A stretch of DNA of 64,000 nucleotides from positions 1,488,001-1,552,000 of the forward strand of contig NZ_CP058909.1 in assembly GCF_013415905.1 (NCBI RefSeq), in the 5' to 3' direction. Positions within the stretch are counted from its first letter, which is position 1, and the number at the start of each line of letters is the position of its first letter. The DNA comes from Halosimplex pelagicum (GTDB taxonomy: Archaea > Halobacteriota > Halobacteria > Halobacteriales > Haloarculaceae). The position numbers and the translations under genes are program-made. The notes beneath the pieces are model-generated. The model was not told the DNA's origin and did no database searches. It worked only from the letters and a program-made list of their open reading frames with translations. Of this stretch, positions 1 to 8,845 are shown one piece after another.

Positions 1-1211
1 ACCGGCGGGCCGACGGTCCGCCCGAGGCTGCCCGCCCCCTGCGTGACGCCGAAGGCGCTGCCCTGCCGGTCGGCGCTGGTCGCCAGCGAGACCAGCGTCG
101 TCAGCGAGACGTTCAGCAGGCTGTTGCCCAGCGACAGCAGCGTCAGCGCGCCCAGCAGCGCGATCACTCGCGGGCCGAACCCGAGTATCGCCCGCTCGCC
201 CAGCAGCGCCCGGCCGATCTCGGGGGAGAAGGGGAACGCCGCGAGCGCGACGACCAGCAGCGCGGCGCCGGCGGCGGCGAGCCGCCGGGCGGGGACGACC
301 CGGGCGAGCCGGCCGACGAGGACGCCCTGGTTGACCACCGCGAGCGCGCCGACGTAGGTGAGCAGCAGGCCGGCCTGGGAGGCGTCGTAGCCGTACACGT
401 CCGCGACGAACGGGATGAACGCCACCTGGATCCCGGAGAAGGCGACCGACGCGACGAGGAAGGCGCCGACCAGCGGCCGCAGCGTGGCGTCGCGGGCGGC
501 GTCGACGAACTGGCCGACGATCCGCGGGCGGCCGCCCGTCCCCGCGTGGCGGTCCGGCTCGGGCAGGAACGCCCACGTCCCGAGGAAGGCGACGAAGCTC
601 AGGACCGCGGCGCCGAAGCTCGGCAGCGAGAAACGCGTCGCCGGGACGAAATCGGGGAAGACGCTCGCCGCACCGGCGACGACGCCGTCGCTGGCCAGCA
701 CGGAGCCGAGCGCAGGGCCGAAGACGAACCCCAGCCCGAAGGCGGCGCCGACCAGCCCCAGCGCCCCGGCGCGGCGGTCGGCGGGCGTCACGTCGGCGAT
801 GTACGCCTGGGCGGTGGCGATGTTGCCGCCCATCGCACCCGCGAGCATCCGGGCGAGAAACAGCGTCGCCAGCGCCGCGGTCGTGCCCGCGACCGTCTCG
901 ACCTCGCCGCCGAGGCCGAAGACGGTCCAGGCGACGGTGTTCGCCGCCAGCGAGAGCATGAGGACCGGCCGCCGGCCGCGGGCGTCCGACAGCTGGCCGA
1001 GCAGCGGCGCGAAGACGAACTGCATCAGCGAGTACGACGCCGCCAGCAGGCCGTAGACCACGTCGGTCCCGCCCAGGTCGCGGACGTAGAACGGGAGGAT
1101 CGGGATGACGATCCCGAACCCCACGAGGTCGATGAACACGACCGCGAGGACGGCGACGAGCGCCCGTCGCCGCCCGGCGAGCGACGCCCCCACGGCGCGA
1201 GGGTCCAGCAC
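1..1211 (-). CDS. MFS transporter, TetA-like (partial, 3' end outside window)
   Basis: This is a major facilitator superfamily permease of the multidrug or tetracycline-efflux type, acting in the cytoplasmic membrane. The chosen GTG start at 1211 gives VLDPRAVGASLAGRRRAL followed by a first membrane helix ending FIDLVGFGIVIPILPFY, typical of TetA-like carriers. The loop 2-3 signature appears as GQLSDARGRRPVL, and about ten hydrophobic segments follow. The reading frame is open to the window edge, so the C-terminus is missing. The substrate cannot be told from sequence. Nothing nearby suggests a partner. Confidence 0.85.
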   Translation of the reverse strand, partial: MLDPRAVGASLAGRRRALVAVLAVVFIDLVGFGIVIPILPFYVRDLGGTDVVYGLLAASYSLMQFVFAPLLGQLSDARGRRPVLMLSLAANTVAWTVFGLGGEVETVAGTTAALATLFLARMLAGAMGGNIATAQAYIADVTPADRRAGALGLVGAAFGLGFVFGPALGSVLASDGVVAGAASVFPDFVPATRFSLPSFGAAVLSFVAFLGTWAFLPEPDRHAGTGGRPRIVGQFVDAARDATLRPLVGAFLVASVAFSGIQVAFIPFVADVYGYDASQAGLLLTYVGALAVVNQGVLVGRLARVVPARRLAAAGAALLVVALAAFPFSPEIGRALLGERAILGFGPRVIALLGALTLLSLGNSLLNVSLTTLVSLATSADRQGSAFGVTQGAGSLGRTVGPP

Positions 1212-1273
1212 GCTCGCTCGTTCGGCGCGTGTCGGGGAATAGCTAGGGGCGGTCCCCGGTCCGCCGCCCGCCC

Positions 1274-1915
1274 TCAATCCTCGCGAGCGTCGGCGACGGT
1301 CCCGGCCAGATCCCGGGCCGCCGCCTCGGGGTCGTCGGCGCCGGTGATCGCGGTGATGACCGCGACGCCGTCGGCGCCCGCTTCGACGATCGGGGCGGCG
1401 TTGTCGGCGGTGACGCCGCCGATCCCCACGACGGGGATGTCGACGGCGGCCGCGATCTCGCCGACGCGCTCGGGGCCGATCTCGTGCTCGTCGTCGTCGA
1501 TGTCGTCCTTCGAGCCCGTGGCGTAGACGGCGCCGACGCCGAGGTAGTCGGCGCCGGCCCGCTCGGCGCGGCGGGCGTCGTCGACGAACGACACGGACCG
1601 GCCGATCAGGGCGTCGGGGCCCAGCCGCTCGCGGGCGACCGGGACGGGCAGGTCGTCGTCGCCGAGGTGGACCCCGTCGGCGTCGACCGCCGCGGCGAGG
1701 TCGACCCGGTCGTTGACGACGAACGTGACGCCGGCCTCGCGAGTGAGCGTCCGGAGCTTGCGCCCGAGGTGGTAGCGCTCGCGGGCGCTCCGGTCTTTCT
1801 CCCGCAGTTGCACCACGTCGACCCCGCCGGCGACGGCCGCCTCGACGACCGCTCGCGTCGTTCGGTCCCCCGAGAGACTCCCCTGCGTGACGAGATACAC
1901 GCCCCAGTCGGTCAT
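1274..1915 (-). CDS. thiE: Thiamine-phosphate synthase ThiE
   Basis: ThiE joins HMP-pyrophosphate and thiazole phosphate to make thiamine monophosphate in the cytoplasm. The protein is a TIM barrel of about 213 residues, the usual family size. It starts MTDWGVYLVTQ, has the pyrophosphate-site stretch VVQLREKD, then GVHLGDDDLP, GADYLGVGAVYATGSKDD and the C-terminal phosphate loop VVGIGGV. A GTG 21 bases upstream would add seven residues. I prefer the ATG at 1915 because homologs begin shortly before the VYLVTQ strand. No TPP riboswitch-like structure is apparent upstream. Confidence 0.93.
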   Translation of the reverse strand: MTDWGVYLVTQGSLSGDRTTRAVVEAAVAGGVDVVQLREKDRSARERYHLGRKLRTLTREAGVTFVVNDRVDLAAAVDADGVHLGDDDLPVPVARERLGPDALIGRSVSFVDDARRAERAGADYLGVGAVYATGSKDDIDDDEHEIGPERVGEIAAAVDIPVVGIGGVTADNAAPIVEAGADGVAVITAITGADDPEAAARDLAGTVADARED

Positions 1916-1986
1916 TGGCGACGACTCCGAGCCCACCTACCTGTTACTTTCGAACCGTCTCTCCGACCGACACGTCGGTGCCGCAG

Positions 1987-3855
1987 TCACTCCGTGTCCC
2001 ACACGTCCGCGATGGGGTTGGACTTCGAGTTCGAGCGCCGGGAGCGGCGGCCGCTCCGCGAGTTGCCACCACCGCCGTCGTCGCCGCTCGACCCCGATCC
2101 GGAGCCCGACGCCGACGCGCCGGACGATCCCGACGAGGATCCGCCGGAATCGCCCGCGCTGGACCCCGTCGAGCGGGAGCGACTCGACGCGCTCCCCGAG
2201 CCCGACCCGGTCGCGGCCGTCGCGTCCGCGGCGGGGAGGTCGGGCTCGCTCATCCGGTCGATCTGCTCGGCGAACCAGTCGGGCATGTCGACGCGGGCGC
2301 GCTCGAACAGGTCCAGCAGCGAGGAGTCGGCGAGGTACGTCGCGCCGTAGTCGTCGGGCGCCCGCACCGGGCGGCCGCAGGCCTGGATCACGGTCCTGAG
2401 AGCGGTCCGGTAGTACCAGCCCCACTGGTCGTCCTCCAGTCGCGCCGCCACGCGCGAGTCGCGGGTGTTCGGATACGGCGCCTTGCAGAGCAGTTGCCAG
2501 CGACAGAGGTCCCCTTCCAGGTCGAGCGCCTCCTCCATCTTCACCGAGAGGAACACGTCGGGGTCGTCGACGCGCTTCCACGTGGACAGCTGGGCGTCGC
2601 GGTCCTCGGAGTCGTGGGCGCGCACCCGCGAGTCGACGCCGAACTCCCGGAGATGCTCCAGTAGCTGGTCCTGGATGGCGTAGGAGTGGCAGTGGACGAG
2701 CCCCTTCTCGTCGGGGTGGGCCTGCATGATGCGGACGAGCGTCTCGGCGACCCGGGGGATCGTCTCGTCGCGGGCCTCGTAGGTCATCTTCCCCTGGGTC
2801 ACGTCGTACAGCGGCCGGTTCTCGACGGGGAAGGTGTGGGGGACTTCGACGAGTTCGACGCGGTCGGGCGCGAGCCCGACGTTGGCGCAGAATGCGTCCT
2901 TGTTGAGGATCGTCGCCGACAGCAGCGCGAAGTTCTGGGCCCGGTCCCAGACGGTGTGTTTGAGGTACTTCTCGGGCGCCATCGGCTTGATCGTCACGCG
3001 ACTCCCCTCCCCGCCGTTCTGGTCGACGACCCAGGTGGTCCCGCTGTCCTCGTCGCGGTAGTCCTCGGCGAACCACGACAGGTCCGACTGCAACTGGACG
3101 AGCTTGTCGCGCTCGGCGGCCTCCTCGGGGTCGAGTTCGGCCTGCTGGCGCACCTCCGTCAGTCGCCGGCCGGCCATCGTGTGGAGGGTGTCGGCGTAGC
3201 TGACGGCGTCGTCGAGGCCGTCGATGGCGGGCGGCTCGCAGGCGTCCCAGATCGGGACGGTGTCGGGCCCGAGGTCGATGGTGGCGTACATCTCGGCCCA
3301 GTTGCCCAGGCCGTGGGCCTCGTCGACCACGAGCACGTCGCGCTGGCCGAACACGTCGGAGCCGGCGGTCTGCATGAAGTAGGCCAGGGTCATCGCGGCG
3401 ATGCGGTTGTTCGCGGCGATGGCGCGGTCGGAGAAGTACGGGCAGCGATGCTGGACCTGGCAGTCGAACATCCGCTCGCGGGCGCAGGGCGCCTGGTCGA
3501 CGGGGGTGTCGGTCTCGCCGGGGAGGATGCAGTCGTAGTTGTTCTTCCCGCGGATCACTTTGAGGTCGGTCAGCAGGTCGTCGCCGGCCACGTCGTCGAG
3601 CTGGGAGACCTGCGGGGTGGTGTAGTAGGCGTCGATGACCTCCCCGGCCTCGCTCTCGCCGGCGGTCCTGGCGCAGCCGGCGATGGCGCGGGCGAGCAGG
3701 GACTTGCCGCTGCCGGTCGGGGCGCGCACGAGGACGACGTCGTTGTCGGCCGCGAAGGCGTCGCGGATGTCCGCGAGCGCCTGCTCCTGGGCGCCGCGGT
3801 AGGACGGCGCCGGGAACTCGTCGAATATCCGACCGGGTTGCACGACAGAGACCAC
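1987..3855 (-). CDS. XPD/DinG-like Fe-S DNA helicase with Ser/Gly-rich tail
   Basis: This is a superfamily 2 DNA helicase of the Rad3/XPD/DinG group, likely for repair or replication restart. Visible motifs are Walker A APTGSGKS (residues 45-52), four cysteines at about 109, 124, 132 and 138 that fit the XPD-type 4Fe-4S cluster, and the DEAH box in VVDEAHGLGNW (about 178-181). The C-terminal motif VI region reads QACGRPVRAPDDYGATYLAD. After the helicase core, about 65 residues are almost only Ser, Gly, Arg and Asp, which is unusual for the family. The start is GTG. A second GTG four codons later (3843) is also possible. Confidence 0.85.
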   Translation of the reverse strand: MVSVVQPGRIFDEFPAPSYRGAQEQALADIRDAFAADNDVVLVRAPTGSGKSLLARAIAGCARTAGESEAGEVIDAYYTTPQVSQLDDVAGDDLLTDLKVIRGKNNYDCILPGETDTPVDQAPCARERMFDCQVQHRCPYFSDRAIAANNRIAAMTLAYFMQTAGSDVFGQRDVLVVDEAHGLGNWAEMYATIDLGPDTVPIWDACEPPAIDGLDDAVSYADTLHTMAGRRLTEVRQQAELDPEEAAERDKLVQLQSDLSWFAEDYRDEDSGTTWVVDQNGGEGSRVTIKPMAPEKYLKHTVWDRAQNFALLSATILNKDAFCANVGLAPDRVELVEVPHTFPVENRPLYDVTQGKMTYEARDETIPRVAETLVRIMQAHPDEKGLVHCHSYAIQDQLLEHLREFGVDSRVRAHDSEDRDAQLSTWKRVDDPDVFLSVKMEEALDLEGDLCRWQLLCKAPYPNTRDSRVAARLEDDQWGWYYRTALRTVIQACGRPVRAPDDYGATYLADSSLLDLFERARVDMPDWFAEQIDRMSEPDLPAADATAATGSGSGSASSRSRSTGSSAGDSGGSSSGSSGASASGSGSGSSGDDGGGGNSRSGRRSRRSNSKSNPIADVWDTE

Positions 3856-3921
3856 CGGTGCCGGGAGCGTAAAACTGCCGGAAGGCCCGGACCTCGCGAC
3901 CGGCCGCGGCTGTCGGCCAGC

Positions 3922-3930
3922 AAGTATTTA
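3922..3930 (+). promoter_or_regulatory. TATA box for lipoprotein gene at 3955
   Basis: AAGTATTTA lies about 28 bp before the ATG at 3955, the spacing of an archaeal promoter with a leaderless or nearly leaderless message. This supports the downstream ATG over the longer upstream open frame. Confidence 0.6.
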
Positions 3931-3954
3931 TCGGCGGGCCGGAAACGCCGAGAC

Positions 3955-5313
3955 ATGACATCCCCGCGACGAAAGTTCCTCCGACGGAGCGCGGCCGCCC
4001 TCCTGGCCGGCGCGACGGCCGGCTGTCTGAGCGACGACACGACCACATCGACCGACGGCCCCGGCGGAGCCGGGACCGACACCGACGCGGCGACGGACGC
4101 CGCGACGCCGACCGCGACCGGGACGCCCGAGTCGACGCCCACCGACTCCCCGACGCCGACCGAGACCGCGACCGCAACGCCGGCCGACGACGCGCTCGGA
4201 AACGCCGACTACGCCGAGTGGCTGCCGGCACCCGCGGCGTTCGACCGCGACGGCTACGAGTTCACGTCCATCGCGACCGGGGACATCCTCGACCGGGAGT
4301 CGGACCTCGGCGACGGCGCGACGGAGGGCCTGCGTGGCGACACGGGCGCACCGGCCGTCGACTCCTACGCCGAGACCGCGGCGTTCCACCGGCTCCAGCC
4401 CGGCGTCCTCGTCTTCGAGGCCGATCTCGACCGCGAGACGGCCGCCGGTGACCTCCGGGAGGTCGGTCTCACCGAGGCCGAGACCAGGCGAGGCTTCGCG
4501 GTGTTCACCGGCGAGCGCGGCGCGGCGGCGCTGCGCGAGTCGGCGCTCGTCCTCGCATTCGGTGTCGGGGGCGGCGACGCGGGTCGGTCGGTGGTCGAAG
4601 CGGTCGTCGACGCGGAGGCCGGCGCCGGTCCCCGGTACGTCGACGAGTCGGACGACTGCGAGCGACTGACGGACGCGATCGGTTCCGCCCATCTCCTCAG
4701 CGGCCGGACCCACCCGGCCGAGGAGGGGCTCGACGGCGCCGTCGCGGCCGGACTCGGTGTCGAGGTCGGCGCGAGCGAGACCCGGGTCAGGGCGCCCGCC
4801 GTCTTCCCCGAGGGCCGGGTCGATGAGGCGACGCTGACCGAGTGGGCGGCCGACGCCGACGCGTTCTACGGCGGAGAGGTCGAGACGGTCGTCGACGGGC
4901 GGGTCGCGACCGCGAGGGCGACGGTGCCCACTGCCGACGTGGAGAACTTCGGGAGCGGGTCGCTCCCCGGGTCGGGGCGGACCGCCCCTCGCACGCCGCA
5001 GGCCGTCTTCGGCTACGAGTACGAATCGACCGGAGACGGCGTCGGTATCCTGGAGGTCACCCACGAGGGCGGCGATACGATCCCGGGGTCCCAGTTGTAT
5101 CTCCGCGGTGCGGGCTTCGCCGAAGTCGACGGCGTCGACCAGACCGCGGCCGGACAGTGGCAAGGGACCGCCAGCGGCGACGACGAGGCGGTGGTCGCAG
5201 GAGACTTCGCGGAAGTCGGCGTCGCGAGCGACTACGAGATAGCCGTCGTCTGGGAGTCCGCCGACGGCGACGCGTCGGCGACGCTCGACGAGGGGTCCGG
5301 TCCCGACGCCTGA
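3955..5313 (+). CDS. Secreted lipoprotein, paralog 1 of a tandem pair
   Basis: A protein of about 452 residues with unknown function. It begins MTSPRRKFLRRSAAALLAG with a twin-arginine signal, followed by a lipobox-like AGC and a Thr/Pro/Asp-rich linker (residues 25-80) of the kind that spaces haloarchaeal lipoproteins from the membrane. The folded part shares blocks with the next gene, for example RYVDE/RYVDA, LLSGRTH/LLESRTH, FGYEYESTGDGVG/FGFDYESTGDGVG and a near-identical end SDYEIAVVW. Expected location is the outer face of the cytoplasmic membrane. I recognise no enzymatic motif. Confidence 0.8.
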   Translation: MTSPRRKFLRRSAAALLAGATAGCLSDDTTTSTDGPGGAGTDTDAATDAATPTATGTPESTPTDSPTPTETATATPADDALGNADYAEWLPAPAAFDRDGYEFTSIATGDILDRESDLGDGATEGLRGDTGAPAVDSYAETAAFHRLQPGVLVFEADLDRETAAGDLREVGLTEAETRRGFAVFTGERGAAALRESALVLAFGVGGGDAGRSVVEAVVDAEAGAGPRYVDESDDCERLTDAIGSAHLLSGRTHPAEEGLDGAVAAGLGVEVGASETRVRAPAVFPEGRVDEATLTEWAADADAFYGGEVETVVDGRVATARATVPTADVENFGSGSLPGSGRTAPRTPQAVFGYEYESTGDGVGILEVTHEGGDTIPGSQLYLRGAGFAEVDGVDQTAAGQWQGTASGDDEAVVAGDFAEVGVASDYEIAVVWESADGDASATLDEGSGPDA

Positions 5314-5410
5314 GGCCGACACGCCGAACGCGGGGCCGTCACCCGCTCTCGTGACGCTTCCGTTATCAAATCCGCAATCATTTTACACGCAGTCGGGAAA
5401 CACGGGGGCG

Positions 5411-6781
5411 ATGCAGGAGACGCGACGGAGTGTGCTGAAGCGCGGGGGAGCAACGATCGCGGCGCTGTCGGCGCTGTCGGGCTGTCTCGGGGGTATCACG
5501 GGCGGCGGGACGCCGACCGATGCGCCCGACGACGGGTCCGAGAGCGAGAGCGGAGGCGGCGACGGAGACGACGGCGCGAGCGAGTCCACGCCTACCGGGA
5601 CGCCGACGGCGACGCCGGCGCCGACCCGGTCGGAGACGCCGGTCGCCGGGCTGACGCGGTGGATGCCCGATCCCGCACTGCTCGACCAGACCGGGGAGTC
5701 GGGCTACGCCTTCCTCGGGGTGGCGCCCAAGTCGCTGGGCGAGTTCGAGGGCGCGCTCGGCTCGGGGGCGCTCGGGCAGTTCCAGGGGCGGTACCCCATC
5801 CCGGGCGTCGGGACCTTCGGCGAGCAGCGGGCGCTGTTCCGGTTCGCCCGGTCGGTGTCGGTGCTGCTTGGCGACTTCGACCGGACGGCCGTCGAGGACG
5901 GCCTCCGCCAGTACGGCTTCGAGGCGGGGGAGACCTACCGCGGGTTCCGCTTCTTCAGCCCTGGCGACCCGCGCGCGGCGGCGGTCCGGGACGGCATGCT
6001 GGTCACCGCCGGCGCCGTCTCCAGCGAGGACACGACCGACAAGCGCCCGGTCGTCGAGGCGGTCGTCGACGCGCGGACGGGCAACGCCGACCGCTACGTC
6101 GACGCCGTCCCCGACTGCCGGCGGCTCCTCGAATCGATCGGGAGCGCGCACCTCCTCGAAAGCCGTACCCACGGGACCGGGGAGACCTTCGAGCAGGGGC
6201 TCGGCGAGGGGACGGGGTATCACGTGGCCGAAGACGAGACGCGGGTCCGCGCCGCCGCGCTGTTCACCGAGGGGTCGACGAACCGCTCGGCGATGGCCGA
6301 CTGGGCCGGCGACACGGACGCGTTCCTCGGCGGCGAGCCGACGCTCCGGACCGACGGCCGGGCGGTCACCGCGACGGCGACGGTCCCGACCGGCGACGTG
6401 ACCGAGTTCCCGGGCGGGTTCCCCGGGCCGTCGATCGAACGCGACGCCGGGTCCGGCGGCCCGCCGACCGTCGCCTTCGGTTTCGACTACGAGTCGACCG
6501 GCGACGGCGTCGGCGCGCTCACGATCATCCACGACGGCGGCGACACGGTCCCTCGCGAGGCGGTCCAGATCCGCGGGAGCGGCTTCGCAGAGGTCGACGG
6601 CGTCGACCAGACGGGGTCCGGGGTCTGGCAGGGGTCGACCGACAGCGAGGGGGAGTCGCTCACCGCCGGCAACGCCGTCGAGGTCGGGGTCGCCAGCGAC
6701 TACGAGATAGCCGTCGTCTGGCAACCGCCCGAGGGCGACCGGTCGGCGACGCTCGCGACGGACGAGGGACCGGACGCCTGA
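5411..6781 (+). CDS. Secreted lipoprotein, paralog 2 of a tandem pair
   Basis: A protein of 456 residues, collinear with the gene 97 bp upstream. The start MQETRRSVLKRGGATIAAL gives a twin-arginine signal and lipobox LSGC; the open frame extends 20 codons further upstream without signal character. A Gly/Asp/Glu/Thr-rich linker (about 25-75) precedes a domain alignable end to end with the neighbour, including VVEAVVDARTG, IGSAHLLESRTHG, GFAEVDGVDQTG and SDYEIAVVW. Same-strand tandem placement implies local duplication. The function is unknown; a lipid-anchored cell-surface protein is the safest description. Confidence 0.8.
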   Translation: MQETRRSVLKRGGATIAALSALSGCLGGITGGGTPTDAPDDGSESESGGGDGDDGASESTPTGTPTATPAPTRSETPVAGLTRWMPDPALLDQTGESGYAFLGVAPKSLGEFEGALGSGALGQFQGRYPIPGVGTFGEQRALFRFARSVSVLLGDFDRTAVEDGLRQYGFEAGETYRGFRFFSPGDPRAAAVRDGMLVTAGAVSSEDTTDKRPVVEAVVDARTGNADRYVDAVPDCRRLLESIGSAHLLESRTHGTGETFEQGLGEGTGYHVAEDETRVRAAALFTEGSTNRSAMADWAGDTDAFLGGEPTLRTDGRAVTATATVPTGDVTEFPGGFPGPSIERDAGSGGPPTVAFGFDYESTGDGVGALTIIHDGGDTVPREAVQIRGSGFAEVDGVDQTGSGVWQGSTDSEGESLTAGNAVEVGVASDYEIAVVWQPPEGDRSATLATDEGPDA

Positions 6782-6837
6782 TCCGGGGCCGACCGGCCGA
6801 CCCCGGCCCGCGGGGCGACCGCGTGCTCGCGGCGTCC

Positions 6838-7041
6838 CTACAGGTCGGCCACGTCGTCGGCCGTCGGCTCGCGCTCGTCGGGGAGCCGTTCGATGCAGTC
6901 GTAACAGAGGAAGTGATCGGAGCCGTCGGCGAGTTCGAGCGCCAGCCCGTCGGTCGTCCGCTTCTCCCGCGTCCAGATGTTCGCGATGCCGCCGGCGATG
7001 CTCACGTCCTCGCCGCAGCCGTCGCATGGCCGGGTCGTCAT
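6838..7041 (-). CDS. Small CxxC zinc protein (67 aa)
   Basis: A 67-residue protein starting MTTRPCDGCGEDVSIAGG. Two cysteine pairs, CDGC near the N-terminus and CYDC in HFLCYDCIERLP, fit one zinc ribbon. It resembles short haloarchaeal zinc-finger proteins of unknown function. The open frame extends far upstream of the ATG, but that part is a low-complexity Arg-rich reading of the intergenic region, so I chose the ATG just before the first CxxC. Confidence 0.7.
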   Translation of the reverse strand: MTTRPCDGCGEDVSIAGGIANIWTREKRTTDGLALELADGSDHFLCYDCIERLPDEREPTADDVADL

Positions 7042-7247
7042 ACCCGCCGTACGGCGGGGACCGGCAAAAGCGACGCGGGCCGGTCGCAGCCGAACCGCCG
7101 ACGCCGAGCGGGCGAACCGGAGCCGGTCGGCCGCGACCGCCGTCGCGGGGTCGTCACCGGCGTTCACGGGTGCTCGTTCCCACGTGACACGACCCCGTCC
7201 ACTTATGACCGGGTAGGGGTAACACGTACACCGAACTCCGATCTCAC

Positions 7248-8729
7248 ATGTACGGTCCACCGGTCGTGCTGTACGTCGGGCCCGACGCGGCGGCGGTCGC
7301 CGACGCCTGGGGCGAGTCCGGCGACGGCCTCGTCGTCCGCGGGGCGGCGCCCGAGACCGACGTAGCGGAGCGACTCGCCGAGGGCGGGGTCGACGCGGTC
7401 GTCTGCGACTGCGACGGGTCGTTCGACGGCCGGGCGACGATCGAGGCGGTCCGCGACCACTCGGCGTCGCTCCCCGTCGTCGTCCTCTCGGTCGGCGACG
7501 CCCTGTCGCTGGCGGCCGCGACCGACCTGGGCGTCGAGAGCTACCTGCAGGTCGACGCCGACACCGACCGCGTCGAGCGGCTGGCGGACCTGCGCCCGCT
7601 GATCGAGCGCCGCCGCGAGGCCCGCCGCGAGTCGACGATGCTCGCCTCGCTGCTGGAGAACGTCCCGCTGTCGGTCTACTTCAAGGACCGGCAGAGCCGT
7701 CACGTCCGCGTCAGCGACGAGATGCCGCGGCTCAGCGGCCCCTCGTACCTGGAGAGCCCCGACGGGAAGCGCCACCACGCGCCCGAGGACGTCGTCGGGA
7801 AGACGGACTTCGACCTGTATCCGTCGGAGCTCTCGGAGGGCGCGGTCGCCGACGACCGTCGCGTCATCGAGACGGGCGAGTCGGTCGACGACCGGCTGGA
7901 GCACGCCTACGGCGACGACCTGGAGGAGAGCTACGTCACCACCTCGAAGGCGCCCTGGCGCGACGAGCACGGGGCGGTGCTCGGGGTCGTCGGGGTGACC
8001 CGGGACATCACCGACCGCAAGCGCTACGAGAACCAGCTCGAACGCCAGAACGAGCGCCTCGAACGCTTCGCGAGCGTCGTCTCCCACGACCTGCGCAACC
8101 CGCTGGAGGTCGCGCTCGGCCGGCTGGAGTTCGCCCGCGCCGAGGGCGACGACGAGCACTTCGACGCCATCGAGCGGTCGCTCCACCGGATCGACGACCT
8201 CATCGAGGACGTGCTGACGCTCGCCCGCGAGGGCGAAACGGTGAGCGACCCCCGACCGGTCGCGCTCGCGGACGTGGCCCGCGCGGCCTGGCGCGTCGTC
8301 GAGACCGGGGACGCGACGCTCAGCGTCGAGACCGACGCGACGCTGCTGGCCGACGAGAGCCGCCTCCAGCAGCTGCTGGAGAACGTCGTCAGCAACGCGG
8401 TGGCCCACGGCGGCGACGGCGTGACGGTCACGGTCGGCGACCTGGGCGAGCGCCAGGGCTTTTTCGTCGCCGACGACGGCCCCGGAGTCCCCGAGGCCGA
8501 CCGCGAGACCGTCTTCGACCCCGGCTACTCGACCGACGACGAGGGCACGGGTCTGGGCCTGAGTATCGTCCGAACGATCGCGGAGGCCCACGGCTGGGAG
8601 AGCGAGGTGACCGACAGCGAGTCCGGCGGGGCGCGCTTCGAGTTCGGCGACGTGAGCGGCGACGGCCTCGCCGACTCCCGCGCGGACGAGGGAACGACGG
8701 ACGAGCGGGCCGGCGCGGGCGACGACTGA
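7248..8729 (+). CDS. PAS-domain sensor histidine kinase
   Basis: A soluble sensor kinase of 493 residues. Residues 1-115 form a receiver-like alpha/beta domain (VVLYVGPDAAAVADAW, VVVLSVGDALSLAAATDLG). A PAS domain spans about 132-258 with VYFKDRQSRHVRVSD and the exit motif GVVGVTRDITDRK. The dimerisation helix FASVVSHDLRNPLEV carries the phospho-acceptor His280. The ATPase part has the N box near 377-388, G1 ADDGPGVP (409-415) and G2 GTGLGLSI (433-440). There are no membrane segments, so it senses an internal cue. No response regulator is adjacent, as is common for haloarchaeal orphan kinases. Confidence 0.9.
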   Translation: MYGPPVVLYVGPDAAAVADAWGESGDGLVVRGAAPETDVAERLAEGGVDAVVCDCDGSFDGRATIEAVRDHSASLPVVVLSVGDALSLAAATDLGVESYLQVDADTDRVERLADLRPLIERRREARRESTMLASLLENVPLSVYFKDRQSRHVRVSDEMPRLSGPSYLESPDGKRHHAPEDVVGKTDFDLYPSELSEGAVADDRRVIETGESVDDRLEHAYGDDLEESYVTTSKAPWRDEHGAVLGVVGVTRDITDRKRYENQLERQNERLERFASVVSHDLRNPLEVALGRLEFARAEGDDEHFDAIERSLHRIDDLIEDVLTLAREGETVSDPRPVALADVARAAWRVVETGDATLSVETDATLLADESRLQQLLENVVSNAVAHGGDGVTVTVGDLGERQGFFVADDGPGVPEADRETVFDPGYSTDDEGTGLGLSIVRTIAEAHGWESEVTDSESGGARFEFGDVSGDGLADSRADEGTTDERAGAGDD

Positions 8730-8758
8730 CCGAGATTCCGCCGACCGGTTCGTGTGTG

Positions 8759-8838
8759 TTCACCCATGTTTTTTGACGGGACCGTCGGCGCGAGCCTGTG
8801 GGATCGCGCCTCGACCCCCAGCAAAAAACATGGGTGAA
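8759..8838. repeat. Perfect 17-bp inverted repeat after histidine kinase
   Basis: TTCACCCATGTTTTTTG at 8759-8775 is exactly reverse-complemented at 8822-8838, with 46 bp between. Each arm includes a run of six T or A. It could act as a terminator for the kinase gene or be the ends of a small miniature element. The 46-bp interior shows no gene. Confidence 0.7.
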
Positions 8839-8845
8839 AAACACC

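Noticed and set aside
1916-1986. Thiamine riboswitch before thiE
   Set aside because: The 70 bases before the start do not contain the CUGAGA-like conserved elements of the TPP aptamer.
2686-3954. N-terminal extension of the first lipoprotein by about 420 codons
   Set aside because: It is antisense of the helicase gene; the true start has a twin-arginine signal and a TATA box.
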